Position numbers and translations under genes: made by a program. This document shows, one piece after another, positions 1-6,908 of a DNA stretch of 16,233 bases. Origin of the DNA: an uncultured Lysobacteraceae bacterium (GTDB taxonomy: Bacteria; Pseudomonadota; Gammaproteobacteria; Xanthomonadales; Xanthomonadaceae). Position 1 is the stretch's first letter. Every line of letters begins with the position of its first letter. Under the pieces are notes generated by a model. That model was not told where the DNA came from and ran no database searches. It saw only the letters and a program-made list of their open reading frames with translations. The stretch spans positions 1 through 16,233 of the forward strand of contig CAMLSB010000028.1 of assembly GCA_946482565.1 (NCBI GenBank), in the 5' to 3' direction.

Positions 1-1343
1 CCACCGACGCCGCCGCGGTGTTCTTCCTGCTGCGTGCCGGCGGCCTGCACCTGGAACGCCGCACCGGGGCGACACTCGAGATCGAATCGGGCAGCAACGA
101 TCCGGTCGCCGTGTTCCTCACGATCGCGCTCACGACCTGGCTCGCCGGCGAGCACGAGGGCGGTCTGGCCGCGATCGCGATCCACATGGTCTGGGCGGCA
201 AGCGCCGGCCTCGCGTTCGGCTACTTCGGCGGACGGCTGATCGTCGCCGCGTTCAACCGCTTCGAGTTGCCGTCCGGCCTGCATCCCTGGCTCGGCCTGG
301 CCAGCGCGCTGGCGCTGTTCGCGCTGACCGACCTGGTCGAAGGCAGCGGCTACCTCGCGGTGTACCTGGCCGGCATCGTCGTCACCAACCGCCCGTTGCG
401 CGATCGCCACCAGTTGCTGGCGCTGCAGGACGCGATCACCTGGTTCGCGCAGCTGATCATGTTCCTGCTGCTCGGCCTGCTGTCGTCGCCGCACGACCTG
501 CTGCCGATCCTGTGGCCGGCGCTGGGCGTGGCCGCGTTCCTGATGTTCGTCGCGCGCCCGGCCGCGGTGCTGCTGTGCCTGCTGCCGTTCCGCTATCGCG
601 CGGCGGAACTGGGCTTCATCTCCTGGACCGGCTTGCGCGGCGCGGTCGGCATCTTCCTGGCGTCCATCCCGTTGCTGGCACGGCTGCCGAACGCGTGGCT
701 GTACTTCAACGTCGCCTTCGTGGTCGTGATCGTGTCGCTGCTGGTGCAGGGCTGGACGCTCGCGAAGGTCGCGCACTGGCTCGGGGTCGCGGTGCCGCGC
801 AAGGATCCGAACATCCGCCGCATCCGCCTCGACCTGCCCGGCCAGCTCGAATCGGAGATGGTGGGCTACCGCATCGCGCCCGCGAGCGCCGCGCTGCGCG
901 GCACGCCGCTGCCGGGCCAGGTGCGCCTGGCGATGGTGGTGCGTCGCGGCAACATCCTGCTGCCCGCGGACTGCGGCGCGCTGGCCGCGGACGACTACGC
1001 CTATTTCATCGCGCCCGGCGGCCACGCGCCGCGCCTGGACTGGCTGTTCGCCGACGGCAGCGACGCGCGCGAGGCCGAACAGGAAACCTTCGGCAGCTTC
1101 ATGCTGCCGGGCGACGTCCCGCTCGGCGAGCTGGCGAAGTTCTACGGCTTGCCGGTGCCGAAACGCATCGCGAAGTACACCGCCGCGCAGCTGTTCGACG
1201 AGCGCTTCGACCGCGACCCGCAGGTCGGCGACCGCCTCGCCTTCGGCCGCGCGATCCTGGTCGTGCGCAGCCTCCGCGAGGACCGCGTCGCCAAGATCGG
1301 CCTGCGCTTCGCGGGCGTCGGCGAGCGGCTGATCTCGGGCTGA
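1..1343 (+). CDS. cvrA: K+/H+ antiporter CvrA/NhaP2 type, 3' part (5' end outside window)
   Basis: Inner-membrane cation:proton antiporter of the CPA1 family, which exports K+ (or Na+) in exchange for H+ and helps control cell volume and pH. The frame is open from the first bases: codons from base 3 read T-D-A-A-A-V, the conserved TDAAAVF motif, so the GTG at 18 is an internal valine and the true start lies upstream. ESGSNDP follows at about bases 84-104 and holds the second conserved acidic membrane motif. Several hydrophobic helices run to about base 790. After them come a TrkA-C/RCK-C-like segment (about 820-1040, LESEMVGYRIAP onward) and a CorC/HlyC-type C-terminal domain (about 1090-1310), the order expected for CvrA. 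The gene ends with TGA at 1341-1343 and converges on the dehydrogenase gene 72 bp away. Family assignment is firm; the transported ion is inferred. Confidence 0.9.
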   Translation, partial: TDAAAVFFLLRAGGLHLERRTGATLEIESGSNDPVAVFLTIALTTWLAGEHEGGLAAIAIHMVWAASAGLAFGYFGGRLIVAAFNRFELPSGLHPWLGLASALALFALTDLVEGSGYLAVYLAGIVVTNRPLRDRHQLLALQDAITWFAQLIMFLLLGLLSSPHDLLPILWPALGVAAFLMFVARPAAVLLCLLPFRYRAAELGFISWTGLRGAVGIFLASIPLLARLPNAWLYFNVAFVVVIVSLLVQGWTLAKVAHWLGVAVPRKDPNIRRIRLDLPGQLESEMVGYRIAPASAALRGTPLPGQVRLAMVVRRGNILLPADCGALAADDYAYFIAPGGHAPRLDWLFADGSDAREAEQETFGSFMLPGDVPLGELAKFYGLPVPKRIAKYTAAQLFDERFDRDPQVGDRLAFGRAILVVRSLREDRVAKIGLRFAGVGERLISG

Positions 1344-1362
1344 CTTCGGGCTGCCCGCGCGC

Positions 1363-1379
1363 CAGTCCCGGTCGGACTG
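1363..1379. terminator. Small hairpin between convergent genes
   Basis: CAGTCC and GGACTG form a perfect 6-bp stem around a 5-base loop in the 72-bp gap between the antiporter and dehydrogenase stops. Its position suits a bidirectional terminator, but there is no T-tract on either side, so this is only a weak suggestion. Confidence 0.25.
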
Positions 1380-1415
1380 CGTCGATCCCGGGCGGCTTCC
1401 AGCTGGCGTCGCGAC

Positions 1416-2597
1416 TCAGTCGCCGAGGCGCGTCCAGACGCGGCGCTTCGGATCGAGTTCGGATTTCACCATCGTGTCCGCGCGCACGCCGAAGCCGCAT
1501 ACCGCCAATGAGCCCTCGACACAGGCATCCAGTCCGAACGCCTGCTCGATGTCGACCTCGTTGATCGCCGCGGTGACGAACGCGCCCAGTCCCCGCTCGG
1601 TGGCGGCGAGCTGCAACGTCTGCGAGAGATGGCCGACATCGAGTACCACCACCCGGTACGCCTTGGCGTGGTTGCGATACTTCCAGAAGTTGCGGCCGAA
1701 GCGCGGGGCGAGCACCACCATCGCATGCGCGTCGGCGAAGTAGTCCTGGCCGGCCACGGCCGTCCGGGCGAACGCGTGCAGGCCGGCGGCATCGCCGGCC
1801 CAGGGCAGCGCTTCCAGCGCGTGTTCGACGGGACGATAGTGGTACAGCCCCGGGCGCACGCCTTCCACGCGCTGCACGATGACCCAGGCCTCGGTGGGGT
1901 GGAGCGCGCCGCCCGACGGGCTCGTCTTCTTCAGCACCTCGAAGCCTGGCGCGGCGTCGACGCGGGCCCGCGCGCCGAACACGCGTTCCAGCACGCGCGC
2001 GAAGTCGTCCTGCGACAGCGTCGTGCCGGTATCGAAGTTGCGGCAGGTCGTGCGCGCGTCGAGCAGCGCGTCGAAGCCGTCCTGGGCCGCGCGCGCCAGC
2101 GGCGTCACCGTACCGTTCGCCGAGACCGGCGCGCGCAGCGCCGGCGGCGGGGGGCCGTAGCGATCCCGCAGGCCCTGCGCACTGCCGACGCCGTGCGCCT
2201 CCATGCTGCGCGGCGCATCCTCGTCCTGCCAGCGCGACGCGCCATGCACGACCGCAGCCAGTCCGTGCCAGTGCTCGCCACGCACCGCGTCATCGGCCGC
2301 GCGCGCCGGATCCGCCGCATCGGCGAGCAGCAACCCGGCGTCGAGCAGGCGTTGCACGCGCTCGGCACCGTGCGCGGACCGCAGCGCATCCGCGTCGTGC
2401 CAGTCGCCCGGCCCGACCGTCCCGAGCAAAGGCAGGTCGCCTGCGTCCACGACGACCGGCGCCGGCAGGTGCGGCGCCCGCGCCAGCCATTCCATGCGGG
2501 TGACCACGCCCGTGCCGCCGCGCAGCAGCCCGGCAAGTTCGAATTCGGCGCGCTCGCAGGGTTCAAGCAAGAGCGCGGCGCAGCGGCGGAGTTGCAT
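1416..2597 (-). CDS. SagB-like FMN dehydrogenase, putative peptide maturation dehydrogenase
   Basis: A 393-residue nitroreductase-fold enzyme expected to bind FMN. In characterised clusters SagB-type enzymes oxidise azoline rings to azoles on a ribosomal peptide. The nitroreductase domain covers about residues 175-390. It has the FMN-phosphate-type motif ARTTCRNF (181-188) and the SagB signature SPSGGALHP (226-234), followed by the PGLYHYRP stretch. The N-terminal 170 residues resemble no enzyme I recognise and may bind the partner or peptide. I chose ATG 2597 because AGGAA lies about 6 bases upstream; an in-frame ATG at 2696 would add 33 low-complexity residues running into the promoter region. 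It lies back to back with the small peptide gene and one gene from the cyclase-TPR gene, matching the family I know as the SagB-related 'putative peptide maturation dehydrogenase'. No YcaO cyclodehydratase is present in the window, so the actual oxidation is unknown. Confidence 0.85.
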   Translation of the reverse strand: MQLRRCAALLLEPCERAEFELAGLLRGGTGVVTRMEWLARAPHLPAPVVVDAGDLPLLGTVGPGDWHDADALRSAHGAERVQRLLDAGLLLADAADPARAADDAVRGEHWHGLAAVVHGASRWQDEDAPRSMEAHGVGSAQGLRDRYGPPPPALRAPVSANGTVTPLARAAQDGFDALLDARTTCRNFDTGTTLSQDDFARVLERVFGARARVDAAPGFEVLKKTSPSGGALHPTEAWVIVQRVEGVRPGLYHYRPVEHALEALPWAGDAAGLHAFARTAVAGQDYFADAHAMVVLAPRFGRNFWKYRNHAKAYRVVVLDVGHLSQTLQLAATERGLGAFVTAAINEVDIEQAFGLDACVEGSLAVCGFGVRADTMVKSELDPKRRVWTRLGD

Positions 2598-2716
2598 CGG
2601 ATTCCTGCCCGTCGGGGGATGGCGTGGGCGAGGCCGGATGATGGCGCCTCGCGCTTGTGCCGGCAACGCATTGGCGCTAGCGTGCGCTCCGGGCATACCG
2701 CCCCAGGGGAAAACGA
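2598..2716. promoter_or_regulatory. Divergent intergenic region between dehydrogenase and peptide genes
   Basis: This 119-bp gap must carry the start signals of both genes. For the peptide gene, the strong ribosome site AGGGGA (2704-2709) lies 7 bases before ATG 2717. A loose sigma-70-like pair, TTGTGC (2655-2660) and TAGCGT (2678-2683) with a 17-bp spacer, could drive the peptide gene but matches consensus poorly. The second box overlaps the 8-bp palindrome CGCTAGCG (2675-2682), a possible operator. For the dehydrogenase, only its AGGAA ribosome site was identified. Confidence 0.35.
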
Positions 2717-3004
2717 ATGGCGAACAGCAAGGGTCCGGGTCCGGGGCCGATGCATCCTGATGTCACGAACCGGCTGCTCGACATGCTGTCGACGGACGAC
2801 GATTTCCGCGACCTGTTCGCGCGCGATGCGGGCGCGGCCATCGCGCAGGTCGGCGGCGATCCGTCCGGCGGCGAGTGCATGCAGCTCGCGGCCGGCCACA
2901 CGCTCGCGTCCAAGGAGCAGATCGCGGCCGACCGCGAGAAGCTGATGAACGTGATGAACGTGCCGTGGAGCTTCGACGGCGCGACCGACTTCCGCTCGCG
3001 CTGA
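2717..3004 (+). CDS. Putative modified (RiPP-like) precursor peptide with NHLP-like leader
   Basis: A 95-residue peptide, probably the substrate of the flanking cassette. Residues 20-47 (LLDMLSTDDDFRDLFARDAG, then AAIAQVGG) resemble the nitrile-hydratase-type leader consensus, an amphipathic helix with F-R-x-L followed by an A-A-[IL] run and a double glycine. Double glycines at 46-47 and 51-52 are candidate leader ends. The rest contains a single cysteine (C54), then LASKEQIAADREKL (63-76) and a tail with one tryptophan (W84), ending FRSR. The N-terminus has a G-P repeat (residues 6-11). It has no signal peptide or membrane segment. The start is well supported by AGGGGA 7 bases upstream. It matches my memory of the family annotated 'putative modified peptide', found with the dehydrogenase and cyclase on either side. 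Cleavage site, modified residues and final product are unknown; with so few Cys/Ser/Thr a multi-azole product is unlikely. Confidence 0.8.
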   Translation: MANSKGPGPGPMHPDVTNRLLDMLSTDDDFRDLFARDAGAAIAQVGGDPSGGECMQLAAGHTLASKEQIAADREKLMNVMNVPWSFDGATDFRSR

Positions 3005-3024
3005 CGTCGACCGGCCTGCCTGCC

Positions 3025-5736
3025 CTAGCGGCTGGCGCCGGCCCCGGATCCAGGCAAGGACGCAACCCAACGTTCGCGAATGGGAGTCGGGAGTTCACGC
3101 TCCGGCCAGGCTCGCAGGAATGCGTCGCGCGCCTTCGCCGCGGCCGCGGCGTTGCCCGCCTGTTGCTGCAACTCGGCCTCGTCCAGCAATGCAAGCGTAG
3201 TGTCGGCGACACGCATCGCCATCAGCTCGGCACCGGTCGGGTCCTCGACATAGGCGCGGCCACGGTGCTGCTGCAACCAGCGCGCCTGCGCCAGCGCACC
3301 GGTGGAGTCGCCGCCAGCGCGCAGCGCGCGCAGCAGCGCCGAGTGCACCGGCACGATCGAATCGCGGCGCGCAGCCAGCGGAGACAGGCGGGCGACCGCG
3401 GCGGCGGCGTTCCCGTCCATGCGGTCGGCTTCCGACAAGAGCACGGTCCGCATCTGCGACAGCATCGGATATTGCGCGGCGATGCCCGCATCGCCGCCCT
3501 GCAATGCCGCCTGCAGCGATTGCCTGTCTCCTCCCATTGCCGCGACGTACCCCAGCGATTGCAAGACGGAGAGGAAGTTCGGCCGGTCGGTTTCATCCGC
3601 GCTTGCGATCCGCGACCGGACGAGATCGATTTCCCGTCGCAGCATGGCGCGGGTCGCGACGGGTTCCGTGCCCAGCAGGGTCGCGAGCACCAGCTTGCGC
3701 GTGCGCTGGCTGGTCGCCGCGTAGACGGGCTCGGCGCGTTCGGCCGCCTCGACCGCCTCGTCCGCGCGCTGCACAGCCTCCGCCCAGCGCCCTTGGTCGA
3801 CGGCGAACACCGACGCCTGTTCCGGCACCGAGATTTCCCCGGTGGCGACACCCGTCTGCCTGCGCAAGGCAAGGACCTTGGCCACGTTCGCCCAGTCGCG
3901 CTGCGCCGCATAGGCGGCGGCATATGAATACACCGCGCCCTGGTAGCCCGCGGCGCGCGACGCTTCGAACTGCGCGATCGCATCGCGGTACCGCTCCAGG
4001 CCGACCAGCGCGATGCCCCGCAGGTAGTGGGCGGGTCCCTGGCGCTCGTATTGCGGCACCGTCACCGCCTTGGCTTCGACGAGGGCGGCTTCGAAGTCGC
4101 CTGCGTCGAAGGCCTCCATCTGCCCCAGGATCATGTGCGCGCTCAACGCATCCGGATACAGGCCCAGCAGTTCATGCCAACGCTGCATCGCCGGTGCCGG
4201 TGGCCCCAGCCTCGAGAGCGTGGCGTCCAGTTGCAGGCGCTCGCGGTCGGTGAGCCTGTCGCGAAGCCGCGAGGCGGCTTTGAATTCGCGCCGGGCAGCG
4301 ACGAAGTCGCCCAGCTGGCTGATATAGACGACGCCCGTCGCGAGATGCGCCAGCGCGAACTGGGGATCCAGCTGCTGCGCGCGCTGGTAGTAGCCCAGCG
4401 CCTCCTTGCCCTTGCCCTCCGCCTGGCGCCTCGTGCCGAGCGCATAGGACTTGAGCGCGTCCAGGTTCGACGTAGTGACGTTGGGCAATGGGACGGACGT
4501 GCGCTGGATCGACTCGACCGCTTCGCCAAGCCGGTTGCGCAAGTCGGAAGTGATGCCGTCGATCGACGACAGCGCAGAATCGGTGCCGCGTCCGTCGCGG
4601 GACACGGCGTACACGGTGGTCTGGGTATGCGGATCGATGACTTCCGCGCTCACGCGCAACCGCCCACCGACTTCGGCGACCGTCGGCAGGATCACGGCGC
4701 GCGCGCCGTCGCGCAGCGCGATCTCGGAGGAGATGGCGCGATCGAGCACCGTATCCGGCTTGCGGCGCATGCGCTCGAGCGTGTCGCGCGCCTTGAGGTC
4801 GCTGAGCACGTTGACGTAGCGCGACTGCTCGAGGCTGATCCGGAACGCCTGTTCGAGCGAGTCGTCGAGCACGCTGTCGCCGGTGAGGTTGCGCAGGTCG
4901 CCGACGACGACCCAGTCGCGCTCGTTGAAGGCGATCGCGGGCTGCGGCCGCGTCAGGAACCACGCGCCCCCGACCAGGCCGGCCACGAGCAGGAGTTCCG
5001 CGGCGAGCGCAGTCGGGCGACGCCACACCGGGATGTCGCGCCAGGCCTTCGCTCGGTTCTGCTGCGGCGCGCGCAGCGGCGAGATGCCCGGCTCGCCGAC
5101 TTCGTACACCTGTTGCGATTGCGGCACGCCCTTGAAGCGCCAGCGGCCCCAGTCCTTCCAGATCAGCTGGTCGCCGCGCTCGCCGAGCTCGCGCGCGGCG
5201 CGGTGCGCCAGCGGTTCGGCGGTGGCCGACAGCAGGATCTGGCCCGGCCGCGCCAGCGTCATCAGGCGGCCCGCCATCGGCTTGGCCAGGCCCTCGACTT
5301 CCAGCGGCTTGGCGCCGAAGGACACCGCGGCGTCGCTGTTGCGCCAGGTCAGCACCTCGCCCACGTGCAGGCCGGAGCGCGCGCGCAGTTCGAGGTCGTG
5401 GCGCGCGAGCTTGCGGCGCTCGCCGATGTCGCGCAGGCCGCGCGCGTAGTCCAGCGCGAAGCCGAGGCCGTCGACGGCGCGGTCGAACAGCAGCAGCAGT
5501 CCGTCGGAACGGTCGATCAGTCGCCCGCGCCACTGCTGCTGCAGGCCGAGCACGAGGCGGTCGTGTTCGCGGAACAGCTCCGCGGCGGCGGCATCGCCCA
5601 GGCGTTCCACCAGCTGCGTGGAATCGCACAGGTCGGTCAGCAGCAGCGTGCGGACCTGCGGCGTCTCCGCGGCGCCGGGGGCGCCCGGATCGTTGTCCAC
5701 CCGCTGTCCCGGCAGGTTGTCGTTCGCGGCGTGCAT
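3025..5736 (-). CDS. Class III cyclase-like TPR membrane protein, putative peptide modification system cyclase
   Basis: A 903-residue protein. Residues 28-212 form an adenylate/guanylate cyclase homology domain, with LLLTDLCDST (31-40; metal-binding D35 expected), SDGLLLLF (77-84; second metal D78), GLHVGEVL (122-129) and AGRLMTLARPGQILLS (155-170). One membrane helix follows at about 243-261, then the FNERDWVVVGDLRNLTGD segment (270-287) common in TolB-like TPR signalling proteins, and TPR-like helical repeats from about 425 to the end. The topology would place the cyclase in the cytoplasm and about 640 residues in the periplasm. By-eye alignment keeps R157 but shows Ile74 and Pro153 where active cyclases have the base-specifying Lys and the catalytic Asn, so activity is doubtful. 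ATG 5736 was chosen because the cyclase domain begins soon after it and AGGGA lies just upstream. The gene follows the cNMP/GGDEF gene by 23 bp, probably as one operon, and converges on the peptide gene with a 20-bp gap. Confidence 0.85.
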   Translation of the reverse strand: MHAANDNLPGQRVDNDPGAPGAAETPQVRTLLLTDLCDSTQLVERLGDAAAAELFREHDRLVLGLQQQWRGRLIDRSDGLLLLFDRAVDGLGFALDYARGLRDIGERRKLARHDLELRARSGLHVGEVLTWRNSDAAVSFGAKPLEVEGLAKPMAGRLMTLARPGQILLSATAEPLAHRAARELGERGDQLIWKDWGRWRFKGVPQSQQVYEVGEPGISPLRAPQQNRAKAWRDIPVWRRPTALAAELLLVAGLVGGAWFLTRPQPAIAFNERDWVVVGDLRNLTGDSVLDDSLEQAFRISLEQSRYVNVLSDLKARDTLERMRRKPDTVLDRAISSEIALRDGARAVILPTVAEVGGRLRVSAEVIDPHTQTTVYAVSRDGRGTDSALSSIDGITSDLRNRLGEAVESIQRTSVPLPNVTTSNLDALKSYALGTRRQAEGKGKEALGYYQRAQQLDPQFALAHLATGVVYISQLGDFVAARREFKAASRLRDRLTDRERLQLDATLSRLGPPAPAMQRWHELLGLYPDALSAHMILGQMEAFDAGDFEAALVEAKAVTVPQYERQGPAHYLRGIALVGLERYRDAIAQFEASRAAGYQGAVYSYAAAYAAQRDWANVAKVLALRRQTGVATGEISVPEQASVFAVDQGRWAEAVQRADEAVEAAERAEPVYAATSQRTRKLVLATLLGTEPVATRAMLRREIDLVRSRIASADETDRPNFLSVLQSLGYVAAMGGDRQSLQAALQGGDAGIAAQYPMLSQMRTVLLSEADRMDGNAAAAVARLSPLAARRDSIVPVHSALLRALRAGGDSTGALAQARWLQQHRGRAYVEDPTGAELMAMRVADTTLALLDEAELQQQAGNAAAAAKARDAFLRAWPERELPTPIRERWVASLPGSGAGASR

Positions 5737-5759
5737 CCTGGCGTCCCTGCGTCGCGCGC

Positions 5760-6794
5760 CTAGACCGGCGCCAGCACGGCGTCCTGCCATTCCACCCGGT
5801 TGCCGCCCAGGCGCTTGGCGCGGTACAGCGCGGCGTCCGCGCTCGCGTACCAGTCGTCCCACACCTGCGCCGGGCTCACCGGGCAGGCGCCGATGCTGAG
5901 CGTGGCGATCTGCGGCGGCGACGGTTGCAGCTTGTACAGCGCCTGCGCGGTGTCCACCACGAACTGGGCGATGCGCACGATGTCGGCCTGGCGCTCGGCG
6001 CCCACCAGCAGGCAGAACTCGTCGCCGCCGAGGCGGCAGGCGATGTCGTCGGGCCCCGCGGCCGAACGCAGGATGTTGGCGACGCCCTGCAGCACGCGGT
6101 CGCCGACCAGGTGGCCGTGCTCGTCGTTGATGCCCTTGAAGCGGTCGCAGTCGATCAACAGCAGGCCGCGGCCGGCGAGCATGTCGTGCCGGCGCCGCTG
6201 GTCCAGGTGCAGCTGGAAGCCGCGACGGTTCGCCAGGCCGGTGAGTTCGTCGGTGCGCGTCAGCGCTTCGGTCTGGGTGAGCCTGTGGGTCGTGGCGCGC
6301 AGCGTGTCGAGCGCCGACTGCAGGTCGACGTTGCGGCGGCGCAGGCGGCCGATCAGGCTCTGCTCGTTCAGCACCACGCGGGCGATGGCCCGGCGCAGGA
6401 AGTGGGCGAGCAGCGTCGGCGACCGCTGCGCCATCGGATCGAACTCGTCCTGGCGCAGCTCCAGCAGCACCGCGCTGCCCACCGCCACGGCATCGGCGCT
6501 GCGGGCGTGGTCGCCGATCAGCAGGCCGAGCTCGCCGAAGAATTCGTGCCGCCCGAGGCGCTTGGGCACCAGGTCGTCGCCGAAGTCGAGGTCCACCTCG
6601 CCCTGCACGACCACGTACATGGTCGTGCCCAGGTCGCCGCGCCTGAACAGGGATTCGCCGGCCGGCACGAGGCGCGGCCGTCCGAATTGCTCGAACAGCG
6701 CGTATTCCTCCGCGGTCAGTACCGTGGACGATTCCATGCCCGGGTCCGCGCCCCTCTCCGTGACCGCGGCGACGCGGTCGGCTCCAGTGCCCAT
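5760..6794 (-). CDS. cNMP-binding domain / GGDEF diguanylate cyclase
   Basis: A 344-residue soluble signalling protein expected to make c-di-GMP from two GTP under control of a bound cyclic nucleotide. Residues 31-140 form a Crp-type cNMP domain. Its phosphate-binding cassette FFGELGLLIGDHARSA (85-100) keeps the Glu, Arg and Ser (E88, R98, S99) that contact cAMP in CRP. A coiled-coil-like linker (about 140-178) precedes the GGDEF domain, with TDELTGLANRR (181-191), DCDRFKGINDEHGH (215-228) and intact GGDEF (256-260). The product-inhibition RxxD site expected five residues upstream reads GPDD, so feedback inhibition at that site is probably lost. The start is uncertain: ATG 6794 has GAGAG nearby, ATG 6806 and GTG 6866 have no clear ribosome site, and ATG 6737 (MESSTVL) would still give both domains. 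No DNA-binding domain or membrane helix is present. The stop lies 23 bp before the cyclase-TPR start. Confidence 0.88.
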   Translation of the reverse strand: MGTGADRVAAVTERGADPGMESSTVLTAEEYALFEQFGRPRLVPAGESLFRRGDLGTTMYVVVQGEVDLDFGDDLVPKRLGRHEFFGELGLLIGDHARSADAVAVGSAVLLELRQDEFDPMAQRSPTLLAHFLRRAIARVVLNEQSLIGRLRRRNVDLQSALDTLRATTHRLTQTEALTRTDELTGLANRRGFQLHLDQRRRHDMLAGRGLLLIDCDRFKGINDEHGHLVGDRVLQGVANILRSAAGPDDIACRLGGDEFCLLVGAERQADIVRIAQFVVDTAQALYKLQPSPPQIATLSIGACPVSPAQVWDDWYASADAALYRAKRLGGNRVEWQDAVLAPV

Positions 6795-6812
6795 CACGAC
6801 TCTCATGTCGTG
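6795..6812. promoter_or_regulatory. Hexamer inverted repeat at the start of the GGDEF gene
   Basis: CACGAC-N6-GTCGTG is a perfect inverted repeat ending directly beside the chosen ATG (6794) and spanning the alternative ATG (6804-6806). It could be an operator or an mRNA hairpin masking the weak ribosome site GAGAG. The rest of the 114-bp gap up to the peptidase gene (6813-6908) contains no convincing promoter by eye. It does hold a TTGAAC-type hexamer at 6813-6818 on the plus strand, which has no obvious use. Confidence 0.3.
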
Positions 6813-6908
6813 GTTGAACGGAAGAGTAGCACCGCACCGGCCGCAGCTCAGTGCGGCGGCCCGCACGGAATGGCGGTTGCGCGGGCCGGGCGGGACGGCG
6901 GCGGGCGG

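Noticed and set aside
1336..1353. Short direct repeat TCGGGCTG at the antiporter stop
   Set aside because: Two 8-base copies 2 bases apart are too short to interpret; probably a small slippage or chance in GC-rich DNA.
2717..3004. Precursor of a thiazole/oxazole-modified microcin or a lanthipeptide
   Set aside because: There is no YcaO or lanthionine synthetase nearby and no Cys/Ser/Thr-rich core; only a general modified-peptide assignment is justified.
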